64,000 nucleotides of DNA, from contig JACPDN010000002.1 in NCBI GenBank assembly GCA_016183985.1, positions 124,001-188,000 on the forward strand, read 5' to 3'. Below the pieces are notes generated by a model that searched no databases, was not told the origin of the DNA, and was given only the letters and a program-made list of their open reading frames with translations. Position 1 is the first letter of the stretch. Each line of letters starts with the position of its first letter. The position numbers and the translations under genes were made by a program. Positions 53,582 to 63,431 of the stretch are shown piece after piece. This DNA comes from Pseudomonadota bacterium (GTDB lineage: Bacteria > Pseudomonadota > Alphaproteobacteria > Dongiales > Dongiaceae).

Positions 53582-54424
53582 ATGCGTTACTTTTCAAAGC
53601 CGCTTTTGGCCGGTATTGGCGTGCTGAGCTTGACCATAATGGGCCTGACCATAGTGGGACTGACGGCGCTTACGGCTGGGACAGCACCGGCACGGGCGGC
53701 AAGGCCGGTAACGCTCACCTATGCGGGTTACATGGCCGGGTTGCCGGTCTTCTCGCTCAAGACGACGGTGACCTTGCCGACGGGGGCCGTGCCCGGCAAT
53801 GGCGGCTACAGCATCGCGGCCGACGCCCAGACGGCGGGGAATTTCCGCATGCTCTATCCCTATCAGGCGAGCGTCAGCGCCAATGGCGCACTCGCCAATC
53901 AAAAGGCGGCGCCCAGACAGTTCCGCTCCGTCTCGCAGATCATGGGCAAGCAGGAAGCGGTGACGCTGACCTATGGTGCTGCCGGCAAGGTCGGCATCAA
54001 CGCGCAGCCTTTGACGCGTCAGGCGCAGGAAGCGGCGGCCCAGGGTTTTGCCAACGGCACCATGGACCCGGCCAGTGCCATCGTGGCGCTGGTCGCCAGC
54101 TTCGCCAAGACCCATCAGTGCCAGGGCACCTACAAGCTGTTCGACGGCGTGCGGCGCTACGATTTGAAACTGGCGCAGGCGGGCTATGTCGATCTCAACC
54201 CGCTGCAGCAATCCTATTACGATGGGTCGGCGACCGAATGCCGGGCTGAGCCGCAATTGCTGCAGGGCTTTTCGGCCGTCGCCGCGCAATCGCAATTCTA
54301 TCCTCAATCGGCGCGGCTGTGGCTGGCGCCGGCCATCGAGGGCCTGCCGGCCATTCCGGTGCGGATCGAAGCGCAGAACGCGTTGGGGCCAATGGTGCTG
54401 GACCTGATCGCCGTTCAGTTCTAA
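53582..54424 (+). CDS. DUF3108-type periplasmic protein
   Basis: This 280-residue exported protein has a signal peptide of about 1-40 (two hydrophobic stretches, ending Ala-Arg-Ala). The mature sequence Val-Thr-Leu-Thr-Tyr-Ala-Gly-Tyr-Met-Ala-Gly-Leu-Pro-Val-Phe and Phe-Arg-Ser-Val-Ser-Gln follow the DUF3108 pattern (LolA/LolB-like beta fold). Two cysteines near 180 and 220 could pair. The biochemical role is unknown; an envelope or lipid-binding role is typical of the fold. It converges on gph. Confidence 0.82.
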   Translation: MRYFSKPLLAGIGVLSLTIMGLTIVGLTALTAGTAPARAARPVTLTYAGYMAGLPVFSLKTTVTLPTGAVPGNGGYSIAADAQTAGNFRMLYPYQASVSANGALANQKAAPRQFRSVSQIMGKQEAVTLTYGAAGKVGINAQPLTRQAQEAAAQGFANGTMDPASAIVALVASFAKTHQCQGTYKLFDGVRRYDLKLAQAGYVDLNPLQQSYYDGSATECRAEPQLLQGFSAVAAQSQFYPQSARLWLAPAIEGLPAIPVRIEAQNALGPMVLDLIAVQF

Positions 54425-54431
54425 TCGCTGT

Positions 54432-55112
54432 TCAGTTCTGGTCGAGGGTTGCGAGCACGCCCGGCAGATCGGCAAAGCGCGCGATTTCGTGATAAGCACC
54501 TTGTTCGACACGATCGGCCGGGCGGCCATAGCCTGAGGGAATGATCACCCCCGGCACGCCGCCAGCCTTGGCGGTCGCAAGGTCGGTGTGGCTGTCGCCG
54601 ATCATGACAGCGGTGTCAGCGGCGCGGATTGGATCGCCACCTGATTGTGCAATCGCCGCCAGCAAGGGTTCCTTCGCAGGCTTGCGCTCCTTCATGGAAT
54701 CGCCACCGATGACGGCATGAAAGAGCGGCGACAGGCCGAAATGATCGAGCACCAGCCGTGTCGCTGCCGATGGCTTGTTGGTGCAGAGCGACAGATGCCG
54801 CCCCTCGCGCCGAAAGCTCTCCAGCAGCTCGCGCACCTTGGGATAAAGCGCTGTCCGATTGGTCGATGCCGCCTCATAGATGATCTTGAAGCGCGGCATC
54901 AATTCGGCCGCATCATGGCTGAGGTCCGAGGCCTTCAAAGCGCGGGCGAGAAGAACAGGTGCGCCATCCCCGATCATGCTCTTGATGTCGCCAAGCGGCA
55001 GAGCGGGCATGCCGAGTTCCGCCAGCAGCGCGTTCACGGCATCGGCGATATCGGGTGCCGAGTCGATCAGCGTGCCGTCAAGATCGAACACCAGAAATTG
55101 CCGCCACGCCAT
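54432..55112 (-). CDS. gph: phosphoglycolate phosphatase (HAD family)
   Basis: This 226-residue HAD hydrolase probably dephosphorylates 2-phosphoglycolate. Motif I is Phe-Asp-Leu-Asp-Gly-Thr-Leu-Ile-Asp-Ser near 8-17, motif II is Leu-Cys-Thr-Asn-Lys near 108 and motif III/IV is Met-Ile-Gly-Asp-Ser-His-Thr-Asp near 172. The cap domain has Ile-Gly-Asp-Gly-Ala. The ATG at 55112 follows AAGGGCGGA; a start at 55145 is less likely. It is divergent from glmU. Confidence 0.9.
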   Translation of the reverse strand: MAWRQFLVFDLDGTLIDSAPDIADAVNALLAELGMPALPLGDIKSMIGDGAPVLLARALKASDLSHDAAELMPRFKIIYEAASTNRTALYPKVRELLESFRREGRHLSLCTNKPSAATRLVLDHFGLSPLFHAVIGGDSMKERKPAKEPLLAAIAQSGGDPIRAADTAVMIGDSHTDLATAKAGGVPGVIIPSGYGRPADRVEQGAYHEIARFADLPGVLATLDQN

Positions 55113-55280
55113 AATTCCGCCCTTTTCACCAGTATTTTGGGCCACAAGTCAGTTCGAAGACAGGGGATTGGATTGCCGGGGGTGGATATGGCATTTTCCC
55201 CCGCATCGCAAGTGGGGGACCGGCGGCCGGACTCGATCATGGTCCTGGTGCCGGTCGTTTCTTAGGATCGAAATGCTCTC

Positions 55281-56648
55281 ATGACTGCCAACCAGCCATC
55301 GACCGCCGCCATCATCCTTGCCGCCGGCAAGGGCACGCGCATGAAATCCGCCCTGCCCAAGGTCATGCATCGGATCGCCGGACGGACCATGGTGGGGCAT
55401 GTTCTTGATAATCTGGCGCCCCTCGGGGTGGCGCCGCAGGTGGTGGTGGTGGCGCCGGGCATGAACCAGGTGGCAGCCGAAGTGGCGCCGCTGCCAACGG
55501 CCATTCAGGCCGATCAGCTCGGCACGGGCCACGCTGTCGGCTGTGCCCGCACGGCACTTCCCAGCTTCGATGGCACTGTCCTGGTGCTCTATGGCGACAG
55601 CCCCTTTATCTCGACCACGACCTTGCAGGCGCTGGTGGCCCGCAGCGCGGGCGCGGATAAGCCTGCCGTGGTCGTGCTCGGCATGCGTCCGGCCGATCCG
55701 GCGAAATATGGCCGCCTCATCCTCGATGCCACGGGCGGCCTCGATCGCATCGTCGAATGGAAAGAGGCGAGCGAGGAAGAGCGCGCCGTGACATTGTGCA
55801 ATTCCGGTGTCATGGCGATCGACGGCAAGGTACTCTGGTCGCTGATCGACCGCGTCGATAACAAGAACGCCAAGGGCGAATATTACCTCACCGACATCGT
55901 CGAACTAGCGCGCCGCGATGGCCGTGGCTGCGCCGTGGTCGAGGCGCCGGAGGCGGAGCTGATGGGTGTCAACAGCCGCGCCGAGCTGGCCGTGGCCGAG
56001 GCGTTGTTCCAGGACATCCGCCGCGCGCGCGCGATGGAAGAGGGGGCGACGCTGGTCGATCCCAAATCGGTCTTCTTCGCGGCTGATACCAAGCTCGGCC
56101 GTGATGTCGTGATCGGCCCCAATGTCTTCTTCGGCGCCGGTGTCGAGATCGATGACGATGTCGAGATCCGCGCCTTCAGCCATATCGAGGGCGCCCGTAT
56201 TGGCAGGGGCGCCATCATCGGCCCCTTCGCGCGGTTGCGGCCGGGTGCCGAAATCGGCACGCAAGCTCATGTCGGCAATTTCGTCGAGATCAAGAACGCC
56301 GTGTTGGGGGCTGGTGCCAAGGCCAACCACCTCAGCTATCTCGGTGACGCCGATATCGGCGCCAAAGCCAATATCGGCGCCGGCACCATCACCTGCAATT
56401 ACGACGGCTATGTGAAAGCGCGCACGGTGATTGGCGCCGACGCTTTCATCGGCTCGAATTCGGCGCTCGTAGCACCGGTCAAGGTGGGCGACGGCGCCAT
56501 TGTCGGTGCCGGCAGCGTCATCACGCGCGATGTGGATGCGGATGCCATTGCCGTCTCGCGCGCCGAGCAGGTCTCTCGCGCCGGCCGCGCCCGCGATTAC
56601 CGCGCGCTGCGGCAGAAGCTCAAACAGGAAAAGGCTGCGCGCAAGTAA
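55281..56648 (+). CDS. glmU: bifunctional GlmU (N-acetylglucosamine-1-phosphate uridyltransferase / glucosamine-1-phosphate acetyltransferase)
   Basis: GlmU makes UDP-GlcNAc for peptidoglycan and LPS. It has 455 residues. The uridyltransferase half has Leu-Ala-Ala-Gly-Lys-Gly-Thr-Arg-Met-Lys near 13-22 and Gly-Asp-Ser-Pro-Phe near 105. The C-terminal half is a left-handed beta-helix acetyltransferase (repeated Ile-Gly-x-x-x hexapeptides, with Lys-Ala-Asn-His-Leu-Ser-Tyr-Leu-Gly-Asp and Thr-Cys-Asn-Tyr-Asp-Gly). The length is normal. It is followed by glmS after 33 bp. Confidence 0.96.
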   Translation: MTANQPSTAAIILAAGKGTRMKSALPKVMHRIAGRTMVGHVLDNLAPLGVAPQVVVVAPGMNQVAAEVAPLPTAIQADQLGTGHAVGCARTALPSFDGTVLVLYGDSPFISTTTLQALVARSAGADKPAVVVLGMRPADPAKYGRLILDATGGLDRIVEWKEASEEERAVTLCNSGVMAIDGKVLWSLIDRVDNKNAKGEYYLTDIVELARRDGRGCAVVEAPEAELMGVNSRAELAVAEALFQDIRRARAMEEGATLVDPKSVFFAADTKLGRDVVIGPNVFFGAGVEIDDDVEIRAFSHIEGARIGRGAIIGPFARLRPGAEIGTQAHVGNFVEIKNAVLGAGAKANHLSYLGDADIGAKANIGAGTITCNYDGYVKARTVIGADAFIGSNSALVAPVKVGDGAIVGAGSVITRDVDADAIAVSRAEQVSRAGRARDYRALRQKLKQEKAARK

Positions 56649-56681
56649 AGCGCGGGCGGATCAGGCAGGAGTTCAGGATTC

Positions 56682-58502
56682 ATGTGCGGTATCGTCGGTA
56701 TCATCGGCAAGGCCGAGGTTGCACCCTTGCTGTTCGACGGTCTCAAACGCCTCGAATATCGCGGCTATGATTCCGCCGGTATCGCGACGCTGGTGGATGG
56801 CCGCATCGAGCGCCGCCGTGCCGAAGGCAAGCTCGGCAATCTCGGCAATGTCCTCGACAAGCAGCCGTTGACCGGCACCATCGGCATCGGCCATACGCGT
56901 TGGGCGACGCATGGTCGTCCGTCGGAAAACAACGCGCATCCGCATGCGACCGACAAGGTCGCGATCGTCCATAACGGCATCATCGAGAATTTTCAGGAGC
57001 TGCGCGACGAGCTCAGCGCGCTGGGGAAGAAATTCACCACCGACACCGATACCGAAACGGTCGCCCATCTGCTGACGCATTATCTCGAGCACGGCCACAG
57101 TCCGGAACAGGCGATGGAGCGCGCCATGGGGCGCCTGCATGGGGCGTTCTCGCTCGCCATCCTCTTCGCCGACAGGCCGGATATCATCGTCGGCGCGCGT
57201 CGCGGTTCGCCGCTCGCCGTGGGCTATGGCGATGGCGAGATGTTCTTAGGCTCCGACGCCATGGCGCTGGCGCCGTTCACCAACCGCATCTGCTATCTCG
57301 AGGAAGACGATTGGGCGGTCCTCTCGATGGATGGCGCCGTCATCTATAACGATGGTCGCCGCGTCAATCGCGAGGTGAAGCAGACAGCGCTTTCGGGTGC
57401 CCTCATCGGCAAGGGCAATTACCGCCACTTCATGATGAAGGAAATTGCCGAGCAGCCGACGGTGATCGGCGACACGCTGCAGGCCTTCATGAATCCGCTG
57501 GAACGCTCCGTCCGGCTCCCTGATCTGCCGATCGATCTTGCCAAGGTGAGCCGCCTCACCATCGTGGCTTGCGGTACGGCGCATCTTGCCGGCTTCGTCG
57601 CCAAATACTGGCTGGAGAGCATCGCCCGCCTGCCGGTCGATCTCGATGTCGCTTCCGAATTCCGCTATCGCCAGGCGCCGATGGATTCCAACGGCGCCAT
57701 GCTGGTCATCTCGCAATCGGGCGAAACGGCGGACACGCTGGCGGCGCTGCGCTATGCCAAATCGCTGGGCCAGAAGGTGATCTCCGTCCTCAATGTGCCG
57801 GAAAGCACGATCGGGCGCGAAAGCGATCTGGTGCTGCATACCCTGGCCGGCCCCGAGATCGGCGTTGCTTCGACCAAGGCGTTCTCGACCCAGCTTGTCG
57901 TTCTCGCCTGTTTTGCGCTGGCAACCGCCCGTGCGCGCGGCGCCATCGATGCGGCGCGTGAAGGGGCGTTGTCGGCGGCCCTGACCGAAGTGCCGGCGCG
58001 GGTCGCGGAAATCCTCAACCACGATGCGCATCTCAAGGAGATCGCGCTCAAAGTCGCGGAGGCGCGCGACGTGTTGTTCCTCGGTCGCGGCACGTCCTAT
58101 CCGATCGCCCTCGAAGGTGCCTTGAAGCTCAAGGAAATCTCCTACATCCATGCCGAAGGCTATGCGGCGGGTGAGATGAAGCACGGCCCCATCGCCCTCA
58201 TCGATGAGAACGTGCCGGTCATCGTCGTGGCGCCGAGCGATGAACTCTTCGACAAGACTTTCTCGAACCTGCAGGAAGTCATGGCGCGCGGCGGCCGCGT
58301 CGTCTTCCTCTCCGATGCCGATGGCGTGCGCAAGCTGGGGCATCAAGCGATGGCGGTGGTGGAACTCCCAAAAGTCGACGCCTTCGTGGCGCCGATCCTC
58401 TACACCATCCCGGTGCAGCTCCTTGCCTATCACGCGGCAATCGCCAAAGGCACCGATGTCGATCAGCCGCGCAACCTGGCGAAATCCGTGACGGTCGAAT
58501 AG
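56682..58502 (+). CDS. glmS: glutamine-fructose-6-phosphate aminotransferase
   Basis: GlmS makes glucosamine-6-phosphate, the first step of the hexosamine pathway that GlmU completes. It has 606 residues. The catalytic cysteine is Cys2 (Met-Cys-Gly-Ile-Val-Gly). The glutaminase domain has His-Thr-Arg-Trp-Ala-Thr-His-Gly near 72 and the two SIS domains have Ser-Gln-Ser-Gly-Glu-Thr near 345 and a C-terminal Ala-Lys-Ser-Val-Thr-Val-Glu. No glmS ribozyme is expected in this group and none is seen. A hairpin follows the stop. Confidence 0.97.
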   Translation: MCGIVGIIGKAEVAPLLFDGLKRLEYRGYDSAGIATLVDGRIERRRAEGKLGNLGNVLDKQPLTGTIGIGHTRWATHGRPSENNAHPHATDKVAIVHNGIIENFQELRDELSALGKKFTTDTDTETVAHLLTHYLEHGHSPEQAMERAMGRLHGAFSLAILFADRPDIIVGARRGSPLAVGYGDGEMFLGSDAMALAPFTNRICYLEEDDWAVLSMDGAVIYNDGRRVNREVKQTALSGALIGKGNYRHFMMKEIAEQPTVIGDTLQAFMNPLERSVRLPDLPIDLAKVSRLTIVACGTAHLAGFVAKYWLESIARLPVDLDVASEFRYRQAPMDSNGAMLVISQSGETADTLAALRYAKSLGQKVISVLNVPESTIGRESDLVLHTLAGPEIGVASTKAFSTQLVVLACFALATARARGAIDAAREGALSAALTEVPARVAEILNHDAHLKEIALKVAEARDVLFLGRGTSYPIALEGALKLKEISYIHAEGYAAGEMKHGPIALIDENVPVIVVAPSDELFDKTFSNLQEVMARGGRVVFLSDADGVRKLGHQAMAVVELPKVDAFVAPILYTIPVQLLAYHAAIAKGTDVDQPRNLAKSVTVE

Positions 58503-58535
58503 CCGCAGCGCAGATCCCATGGCTTGACCGGGCCG

Positions 58536-58561
58536 GACCGGCGCACCATGCTGCGCCGGTC
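58536..58561 (+). terminator. strong hairpin after glmS
   Basis: A perfect 10-bp stem, GACCGGCGCA / TGCGCCGGTC, with a 6-nt loop sits 33 bp past the glmS stop and 26 bp before the FtsH-like start. No T-run follows, so termination may be partial or Rho-assisted. Confidence 0.5.
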
Positions 58562-58587
58562 GCATGGCTTTGCGTGGGTAATGGGCA

Positions 58588-60402
58588 ATGGACAAGAAGG
58601 CGCAGCTGCACACCTGGTATTTCGCCGTCGCCATGCTGGGCATCTTCGCCCTGCAGTATTTCCTGGCGCAATTCCTCACCGTCGAAATCCTGCCCTATAG
58701 CGAATTCCAGAAACTGCTGCATGAGGGTCGGGTGGCCGAGGTGACGGTCACGGAGAACCACATCCAGGGCAGCTTGAAACCCGATGTGACCGGCAAGGCG
58801 CAGAGCTTCGTCACGACCAGGGTCGATCCTGCTGTCGCCGCCGAGCTGACCGAGCAGGGGGTCAAGGTGACCGGCGCCACCGAGAATACGCTGTTGCGCT
58901 CGATCATCTCCTGGGTGGCGCCGGCACTCATCTTCTTCGCCATCTGGGCCCTGGTCTTTCGCCGCTTTGCCGACAAGGCCGGCTTCGGTGGCGGTTTCAT
59001 GACCATCGGCAAGAGCCGCGCCAAGGTCTTCGTCGAAACCGATACCAAGGTGACATTTGCCGACGTGGCCGGGGTCGACGAGGCCAAGGCCGAGCTGGAG
59101 GAGATCGTCAATTTCCTGAAAGACCCGGCGAAATACGGCCGGCTCGGCGGGCGGATGCCCAAAGGCATTCTGCTGGTGGGTCCGCCCGGCACGGGCAAGA
59201 CATTGCTGGCGCGCGCGGTGGCAGGCGAAGCCGGCGTGCCGTTCTTTTCGATCAGCGGCTCGGAATTCGTCGAGATGTTCGTCGGCGTCGGTGCAGCGCG
59301 CGTGCGCGATCTTTTCGAGCAGGCGCGGGCGAGCGCCCCGGCGATCATCTTCATCGACGAGCTGGACGCGCTGGGGCGCGCCCGTGGCGCCTTTCCCTTT
59401 GGCGGCGGCCATGACGAGAAGGAGCAGACGCTCAACCAATTGCTGGCGGAACTCGATGGTTTCGATCCAAGCCGGGGCCTCGTTCTGCTAGGCGCCACCA
59501 ACCGGCCGGAAATCCTCGACTCCGCCTTGCTGCGCGCCGGTCGTTTCGACCGCCAAGTTCTGGTCGACCGGCCGGACCGGGTTGGGCGCGTGCAGATCCT
59601 CAATGTCCATCTCAGGAAGGCAAAGCTCGATCCCGGCGTGAAGCCCGATGAGATCGCCGCCCTGACGCCCGGCTTCACCGGGGCCGATCTTGCCAATCTT
59701 GTCAACGAGGCGACCCTGCTTGCCACCCGGCGCAGTGGCGACAGCGTGACGATGGCGGATTTCACGGCGGCGATCGAGCGTATCATCGCCGGCCTCGAGA
59801 AACGCAACCGGCTGCTCAATCCGCAAGAACGCCGGATCGTCGCCCATCACGAGATCGGCCATGCGCTGCTCGCTCTGTCGCTTCCCGGCAGCGAGACCGT
59901 GCACAAAGTATCGATCATCCCGCGCGGCATCGGGTCGCTCGGCTACACGATCCAGCGCCCGACGGAAGACCGCTATCTGATGACGCGCGAGGAGCTTGAG
60001 AACCGCATGGCGATCCTCCTCGGCGGTCGCGCGGCGGAGCGCCTCATCTTCGGTGTGTTCTCGACTGGTGCCGCCGATGATCTGGTGAAGGCCACTGATA
60101 TCGCCCGCAGCATGGTGATGCGCTTCGGCATGCATGAAGGGATCGGCCAGGTAGCGCTGGAGCAGGCGCCGCAGAGCTTTCTGGGGGCGGCGCAACAGCC
60201 GTTCGGCACGCCGCGCCAATTCAGCGAGCAGACGGCGCGCGAGATCGATGTCGCGGTGCGCAGCATCGTCGAGGCGGCCTTCCAGCGCGCGAGCGATGTC
60301 CTGGGGCAGAAGCGCGCTTTGCTCGAGAAGTTGGCGCAAAAGCTGCTCGAAACGGAAACGCTGAGCGGGGACGATCTCCGGCGCGAGGTTGCGGCCGGCT
60401 AG
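58588..60402 (+). CDS. FtsH-like AAA+ zinc metalloprotease
   Basis: This 604-residue membrane protease has TM1 (about 9-29), a periplasmic part of about 75 residues, TM2 (about 108-128), and an AAA domain with Walker A Gly198-Pro-Pro-Gly-Thr-Gly-Lys-Thr205, Walker B Ile-Ile-Phe-Ile-Asp-Glu-Leu-Asp-Ala and second region of homology Ala-Thr-Asn-Arg-Pro. The protease motif is His421-Glu-Ile-Gly-His425, fitting HExxH, where most FtsH have HEAGH. The tail is about 40 residues shorter than E. coli FtsH. The usual tilS-ftsH order is absent and glmS precedes it, so this is probably a second FtsH paralogue rather than the housekeeping one. Confidence 0.88.
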   Translation: MDKKAQLHTWYFAVAMLGIFALQYFLAQFLTVEILPYSEFQKLLHEGRVAEVTVTENHIQGSLKPDVTGKAQSFVTTRVDPAVAAELTEQGVKVTGATENTLLRSIISWVAPALIFFAIWALVFRRFADKAGFGGGFMTIGKSRAKVFVETDTKVTFADVAGVDEAKAELEEIVNFLKDPAKYGRLGGRMPKGILLVGPPGTGKTLLARAVAGEAGVPFFSISGSEFVEMFVGVGAARVRDLFEQARASAPAIIFIDELDALGRARGAFPFGGGHDEKEQTLNQLLAELDGFDPSRGLVLLGATNRPEILDSALLRAGRFDRQVLVDRPDRVGRVQILNVHLRKAKLDPGVKPDEIAALTPGFTGADLANLVNEATLLATRRSGDSVTMADFTAAIERIIAGLEKRNRLLNPQERRIVAHHEIGHALLALSLPGSETVHKVSIIPRGIGSLGYTIQRPTEDRYLMTREELENRMAILLGGRAAERLIFGVFSTGAADDLVKATDIARSMVMRFGMHEGIGQVALEQAPQSFLGAAQQPFGTPRQFSEQTAREIDVAVRSIVEAAFQRASDVLGQKRALLEKLAQKLLETETLSGDDLRREVAAG

Positions 60403-60415
60403 CGCGTGTTGCCAG

Positions 60416-63394
60416 CTAACGCGTGTTACCTGTGAGGACACGCTCGGGTGGAAAGATCATGATCACGCGCGTGCCGGCACCCGGTGCGCTGGTGATCTCG
60501 AGCCGCCCGCCATGCATGTGCATGAGCCGCCGGCTGATGGCAAGACCCAGGCCCACACCGCCATAGCGGCGCGACAAGCTCGATTCACCTTGCGCGAACG
60601 GCTTGCCGAGCTGCGGCAGCAATTTGGGGTCGATGCCCTTGCCGGTGTCGGAGACGGCGACGAGCAATCCGGCATCCGGATCATTGGTGGCCGTGACGGT
60701 GACGCGGCCGTTTCGCGGGGTGAATTTCAGCGCGTTCGACAGCAGATTGCCCAGCACCTGCTTGAAGGCGCGTTCCTCGCCGAGGAGGTCCGGCAGGGGC
60801 CCGGTCTCATCGATCGACAGCGCGATTCCGTCGCGCTGTGCCTGGGCGGTGAAATGACGCGTGCAATCCTGGATCGCCGCCCCGACATCGAAGGGGAATT
60901 CCTGCAGATAGCGATCGCCGCTTTCGATGCGCGACATTTCCAAGAGGTCGCCGATGATCTCCAGCAGATGCCGCCCGCTGCTCCTGATGGCGTCGATGCT
61001 TTCGGCATAAGTCGCCGGGATCGGCCCCATGATCTGCTGCGCCAGCACGTCGGAAAAGCCGATGACGGCGTTCAAGGGCGTGCGCAATTCGTGGCTCATA
61101 TTGGCGAGGAACTCGGTCTTCGCCCGGTCGGCCATTTCGGCGCGGATGCGCGCCTGGTTGAGTGCCTGTTCGCGCGCCTGGAGATCGGTGATATCGAGGA
61201 TGATGCCCTCGAGGCGCACCAGCTTGCCGTCGCTGTCGAGCTGCGCTTCGCCTTGCTGCCGCACGACCCGGATGCGGCCATCGGCCAGCACGATGCGGTG
61301 CTCGACATGGAAAGGTGCCGGCTTGGCGACGGTCCGCTCCATGTCCTGCAGCAGGCGCAGCCGGTCATCCGGATGGACGAAGCTCAGCATCATATCGACG
61401 GTAAAGGGCGCGCTGCCGGGTTCCACGCCGAAGATGCGATAGACTTCGTCCGAGCAGGCGACTTCGCCGGTTGCAACGACACGGCTCCAATTGCCGACAT
61501 GGGCGATGCGCTGGGCGTTGGCGAGGCTCTGATGGGCGCGCCGCAGGCCGGCTTCGGCATTCTTGCGCTCGCTGATGTCCTGGATGACGCCGAAGGCACC
61601 GACGATGCGACCCTTATCGTCCTTGATGTGTTCGGCAAGCGAGCGCAGCCAGATCTCGCCGTCATCGGGTCGGCGCAGGCGGTAATCGAGATCGTAGCTG
61701 GAGCGGCGGCCGTCGCGCAGTTCGGCAATGGCGCGCATCAGGCGCAGGCGATCGTCGGGATGCGGAAAGCGATGCTCGAACGTGCCGTCCAGCATGGCGC
61801 TCTCGGCACTGTCGCTGTCGATGCCGGTGATGGTGGCTGCTTCTTTCGACCAGATGGCGCTTCTGATGCCGCCCGTCGCCTCGTCGATAAGCCAGGACCA
61901 ATAGCCAAGCCGCGCCAGATGATGGGCCGCTTCCAGCTGGTACTCCTTGTCGCGCAAGGCAAGCTCGCCGCGGCGGATATCGGTGATGTCGAGAATGAGG
62001 CCAGTCGCATGCAGCGCGTTGCCGGCGGTATCGCGTTCGCGCACGGCAACGGAACGCAGGATCCGCTCGCCGCGCGTGGGATGCAGATAGGCGTATTCCA
62101 GCGTGTATTGATCGACGCCGCCGCTGCGGAAGCGCTGCATCGCGGCCATCACGCGCCCGCGGTCGGTTTCATGCACATAGCGCTGGCAGAATTGCTCGGT
62201 GTCGATCGCCTGCATTTCCGCTTCGCTGATGCCGCTCACGGCCTCGGCCTCCGGCGAATAATGATAGCGGCTGGGCGGCAAGTCGGGCGATCGCAACGCG
62301 AAGCCGGATTCATCCCAGAACCAGTAACCGATCCCCGCCAATTTATGGGCGGCGGTCAGGATGGCTTGGACCTGAAGCGCCGCAAGATCGGCGCGGCGCA
62401 GCTCGGTCAAGTCTTGAACGATGCCGGTCAGTTCGGCGATCCGGCCATTCGCATCGCGCAGCTTTTCTGAAATCACGCGAATATGGCGATAGTCGCCATT
62501 GGCGCGGCGGATGCGATAATCCTGCGACAGCTGGTTGCCGGCGCCGCGCAGGAAGTCATGATAGACCTGCATCGAGGCGTCGCGGTCCTCGGGGTGAATC
62601 AAGGCCGCATAGCTGTCGTCATCGCCGCGATTGAGCGTTTCCAGCGGGACTTCGAAAATCTCGGCCGCCTCGGCGCCATAGATATAGTGCCCCTCGCCAT
62701 CGTCGGCGATGTAATGGCCGATCTCACGCCGCGGCAGCCAGCTCCAATGTGCGAGCTTTGCAATGCGATGCGCGCGCTGCAAGGCAAGGGAGGTGCGCTC
62801 CGACCGGGATTCCGACCGATGGAGATCCGTGATGTCGAGACCGGCGGCGACCACCGCCTTCAGCTTGCCGTTTGGATCGCGGATATCTGAACAGGTCCAG
62901 CGCAGCAGGCGCCGCTCGCCGGTCTTGGTGATCCAATGGTTCTGGTTGACCCGCGGGAAGGGCGCGTCGCTATGGGCGTCGATGGCGCGGGCGACCGAGG
63001 CGCGCTCTTCCGCCGGCACGAATTTGCGCCACAGCTGCGGATTGGCAAGCTCTGCCATCGAATAGCCGGAAAGCTCGGCACAGGCGCGGTTATAGCGGAT
63101 GAGGCGGCCATGCGGGTCCGTGACGACCAGCAGCGTCGGCGCCTGATCGATCACGGCGTCGGCGAGGATCCGCGACGTGACGTCGGCGGCACTCGGCCGG
63201 GTCCGGCGCCGCTGCGACAGCGCGGCAACGCCGCCCGCCACGGCGACCGCGGCGATGCCGATGGCGCTCGCCGCATTCAACTCGGCACGCCATTCCAGCC
63301 AGCCCAGGCTAGCGAGCGCAGTGCCGGCCAGCAGAACCAGGCCGGCGGTTGCCGCGATGCCGGAGCCTTGTCCCCTCTCAAGCCCCGGCTCCAT
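60416..63394 (-). CDS. orphan multi-PAS sensor histidine kinase
   Basis: This is a 992-residue kinase. Two TM segments (about 13-35 and 42-60) precede roughly five PAS/PAC units (about 80-200, 215-345, 350-490, 495-620 and 625-745), several with the PAC ending Gly-x-x-x-Asp-Ile-Thr-Asp-Leu/Ile. The HisKA domain has His768 (Asn-Met-Ser-His-Glu-Leu-Arg-Thr-Pro-Leu-Asn-Ala-Val-Ile-Gly-Phe) and the HATPase_c domain has Asp-Thr-Gly-Lys-Gly-Ile-Asp and Gly-Gly-Val-Gly-Leu-Gly-Leu-Ala-Ile. No response regulator is adjacent and there is no receiver domain. The ATG at 63394 is preferred; a TTG at 63430 would start within the tandem repeat that encodes the leader. The PAS series suggests sensing redox, light or small ligands. 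Confidence 0.92.
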   Translation of the reverse strand: MEPGLERGQGSGIAATAGLVLLAGTALASLGWLEWRAELNAASAIGIAAVAVAGGVAALSQRRRTRPSAADVTSRILADAVIDQAPTLLVVTDPHGRLIRYNRACAELSGYSMAELANPQLWRKFVPAEERASVARAIDAHSDAPFPRVNQNHWITKTGERRLLRWTCSDIRDPNGKLKAVVAAGLDITDLHRSESRSERTSLALQRAHRIAKLAHWSWLPRREIGHYIADDGEGHYIYGAEAAEIFEVPLETLNRGDDDSYAALIHPEDRDASMQVYHDFLRGAGNQLSQDYRIRRANGDYRHIRVISEKLRDANGRIAELTGIVQDLTELRRADLAALQVQAILTAAHKLAGIGYWFWDESGFALRSPDLPPSRYHYSPEAEAVSGISEAEMQAIDTEQFCQRYVHETDRGRVMAAMQRFRSGGVDQYTLEYAYLHPTRGERILRSVAVRERDTAGNALHATGLILDITDIRRGELALRDKEYQLEAAHHLARLGYWSWLIDEATGGIRSAIWSKEAATITGIDSDSAESAMLDGTFEHRFPHPDDRLRLMRAIAELRDGRRSSYDLDYRLRRPDDGEIWLRSLAEHIKDDKGRIVGAFGVIQDISERKNAEAGLRRAHQSLANAQRIAHVGNWSRVVATGEVACSDEVYRIFGVEPGSAPFTVDMMLSFVHPDDRLRLLQDMERTVAKPAPFHVEHRIVLADGRIRVVRQQGEAQLDSDGKLVRLEGIILDITDLQAREQALNQARIRAEMADRAKTEFLANMSHELRTPLNAVIGFSDVLAQQIMGPIPATYAESIDAIRSSGRHLLEIIGDLLEMSRIESGDRYLQEFPFDVGAAIQDCTRHFTAQAQRDGIALSIDETGPLPDLLGEERAFKQVLGNLLSNALKFTPRNGRVTVTATNDPDAGLLVAVSDTGKGIDPKLLPQLGKPFAQGESSLSRRYGGVGLGLAISRRLMHMHGGRLEITSAPGAGTRVIMIFPPERVLTGNTR

Positions 63395-63431
63395 CAAAAC
63401 CCCGACTCCGTCAAACCTCGGCTCCGTCAAA
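63383..63431 (-). repeat. three tandem 16-17-nt units at the start of the PAS kinase gene
   Basis: On the minus strand three units of the form TTTGACGGAGCCGAGG repeat: two copies of 16 nt (63400-63415 and 63416-63431) and one of 17 nt (63383-63399, with an extra T). They surround the candidate starts: one unit yields the TTG at 63430 and another the ATG at 63394. A change in copy number would move or create start codons. Confidence 0.75.

Noticed and set aside
60389-62470. Long plus-strand open frame opposite the PAS kinase gene
   Set aside because: It is nearly 700 codons but lies antisense to a gene with clear PAS and kinase motifs. Its own translation shows no motif, as expected of a GC-rich shadow frame.
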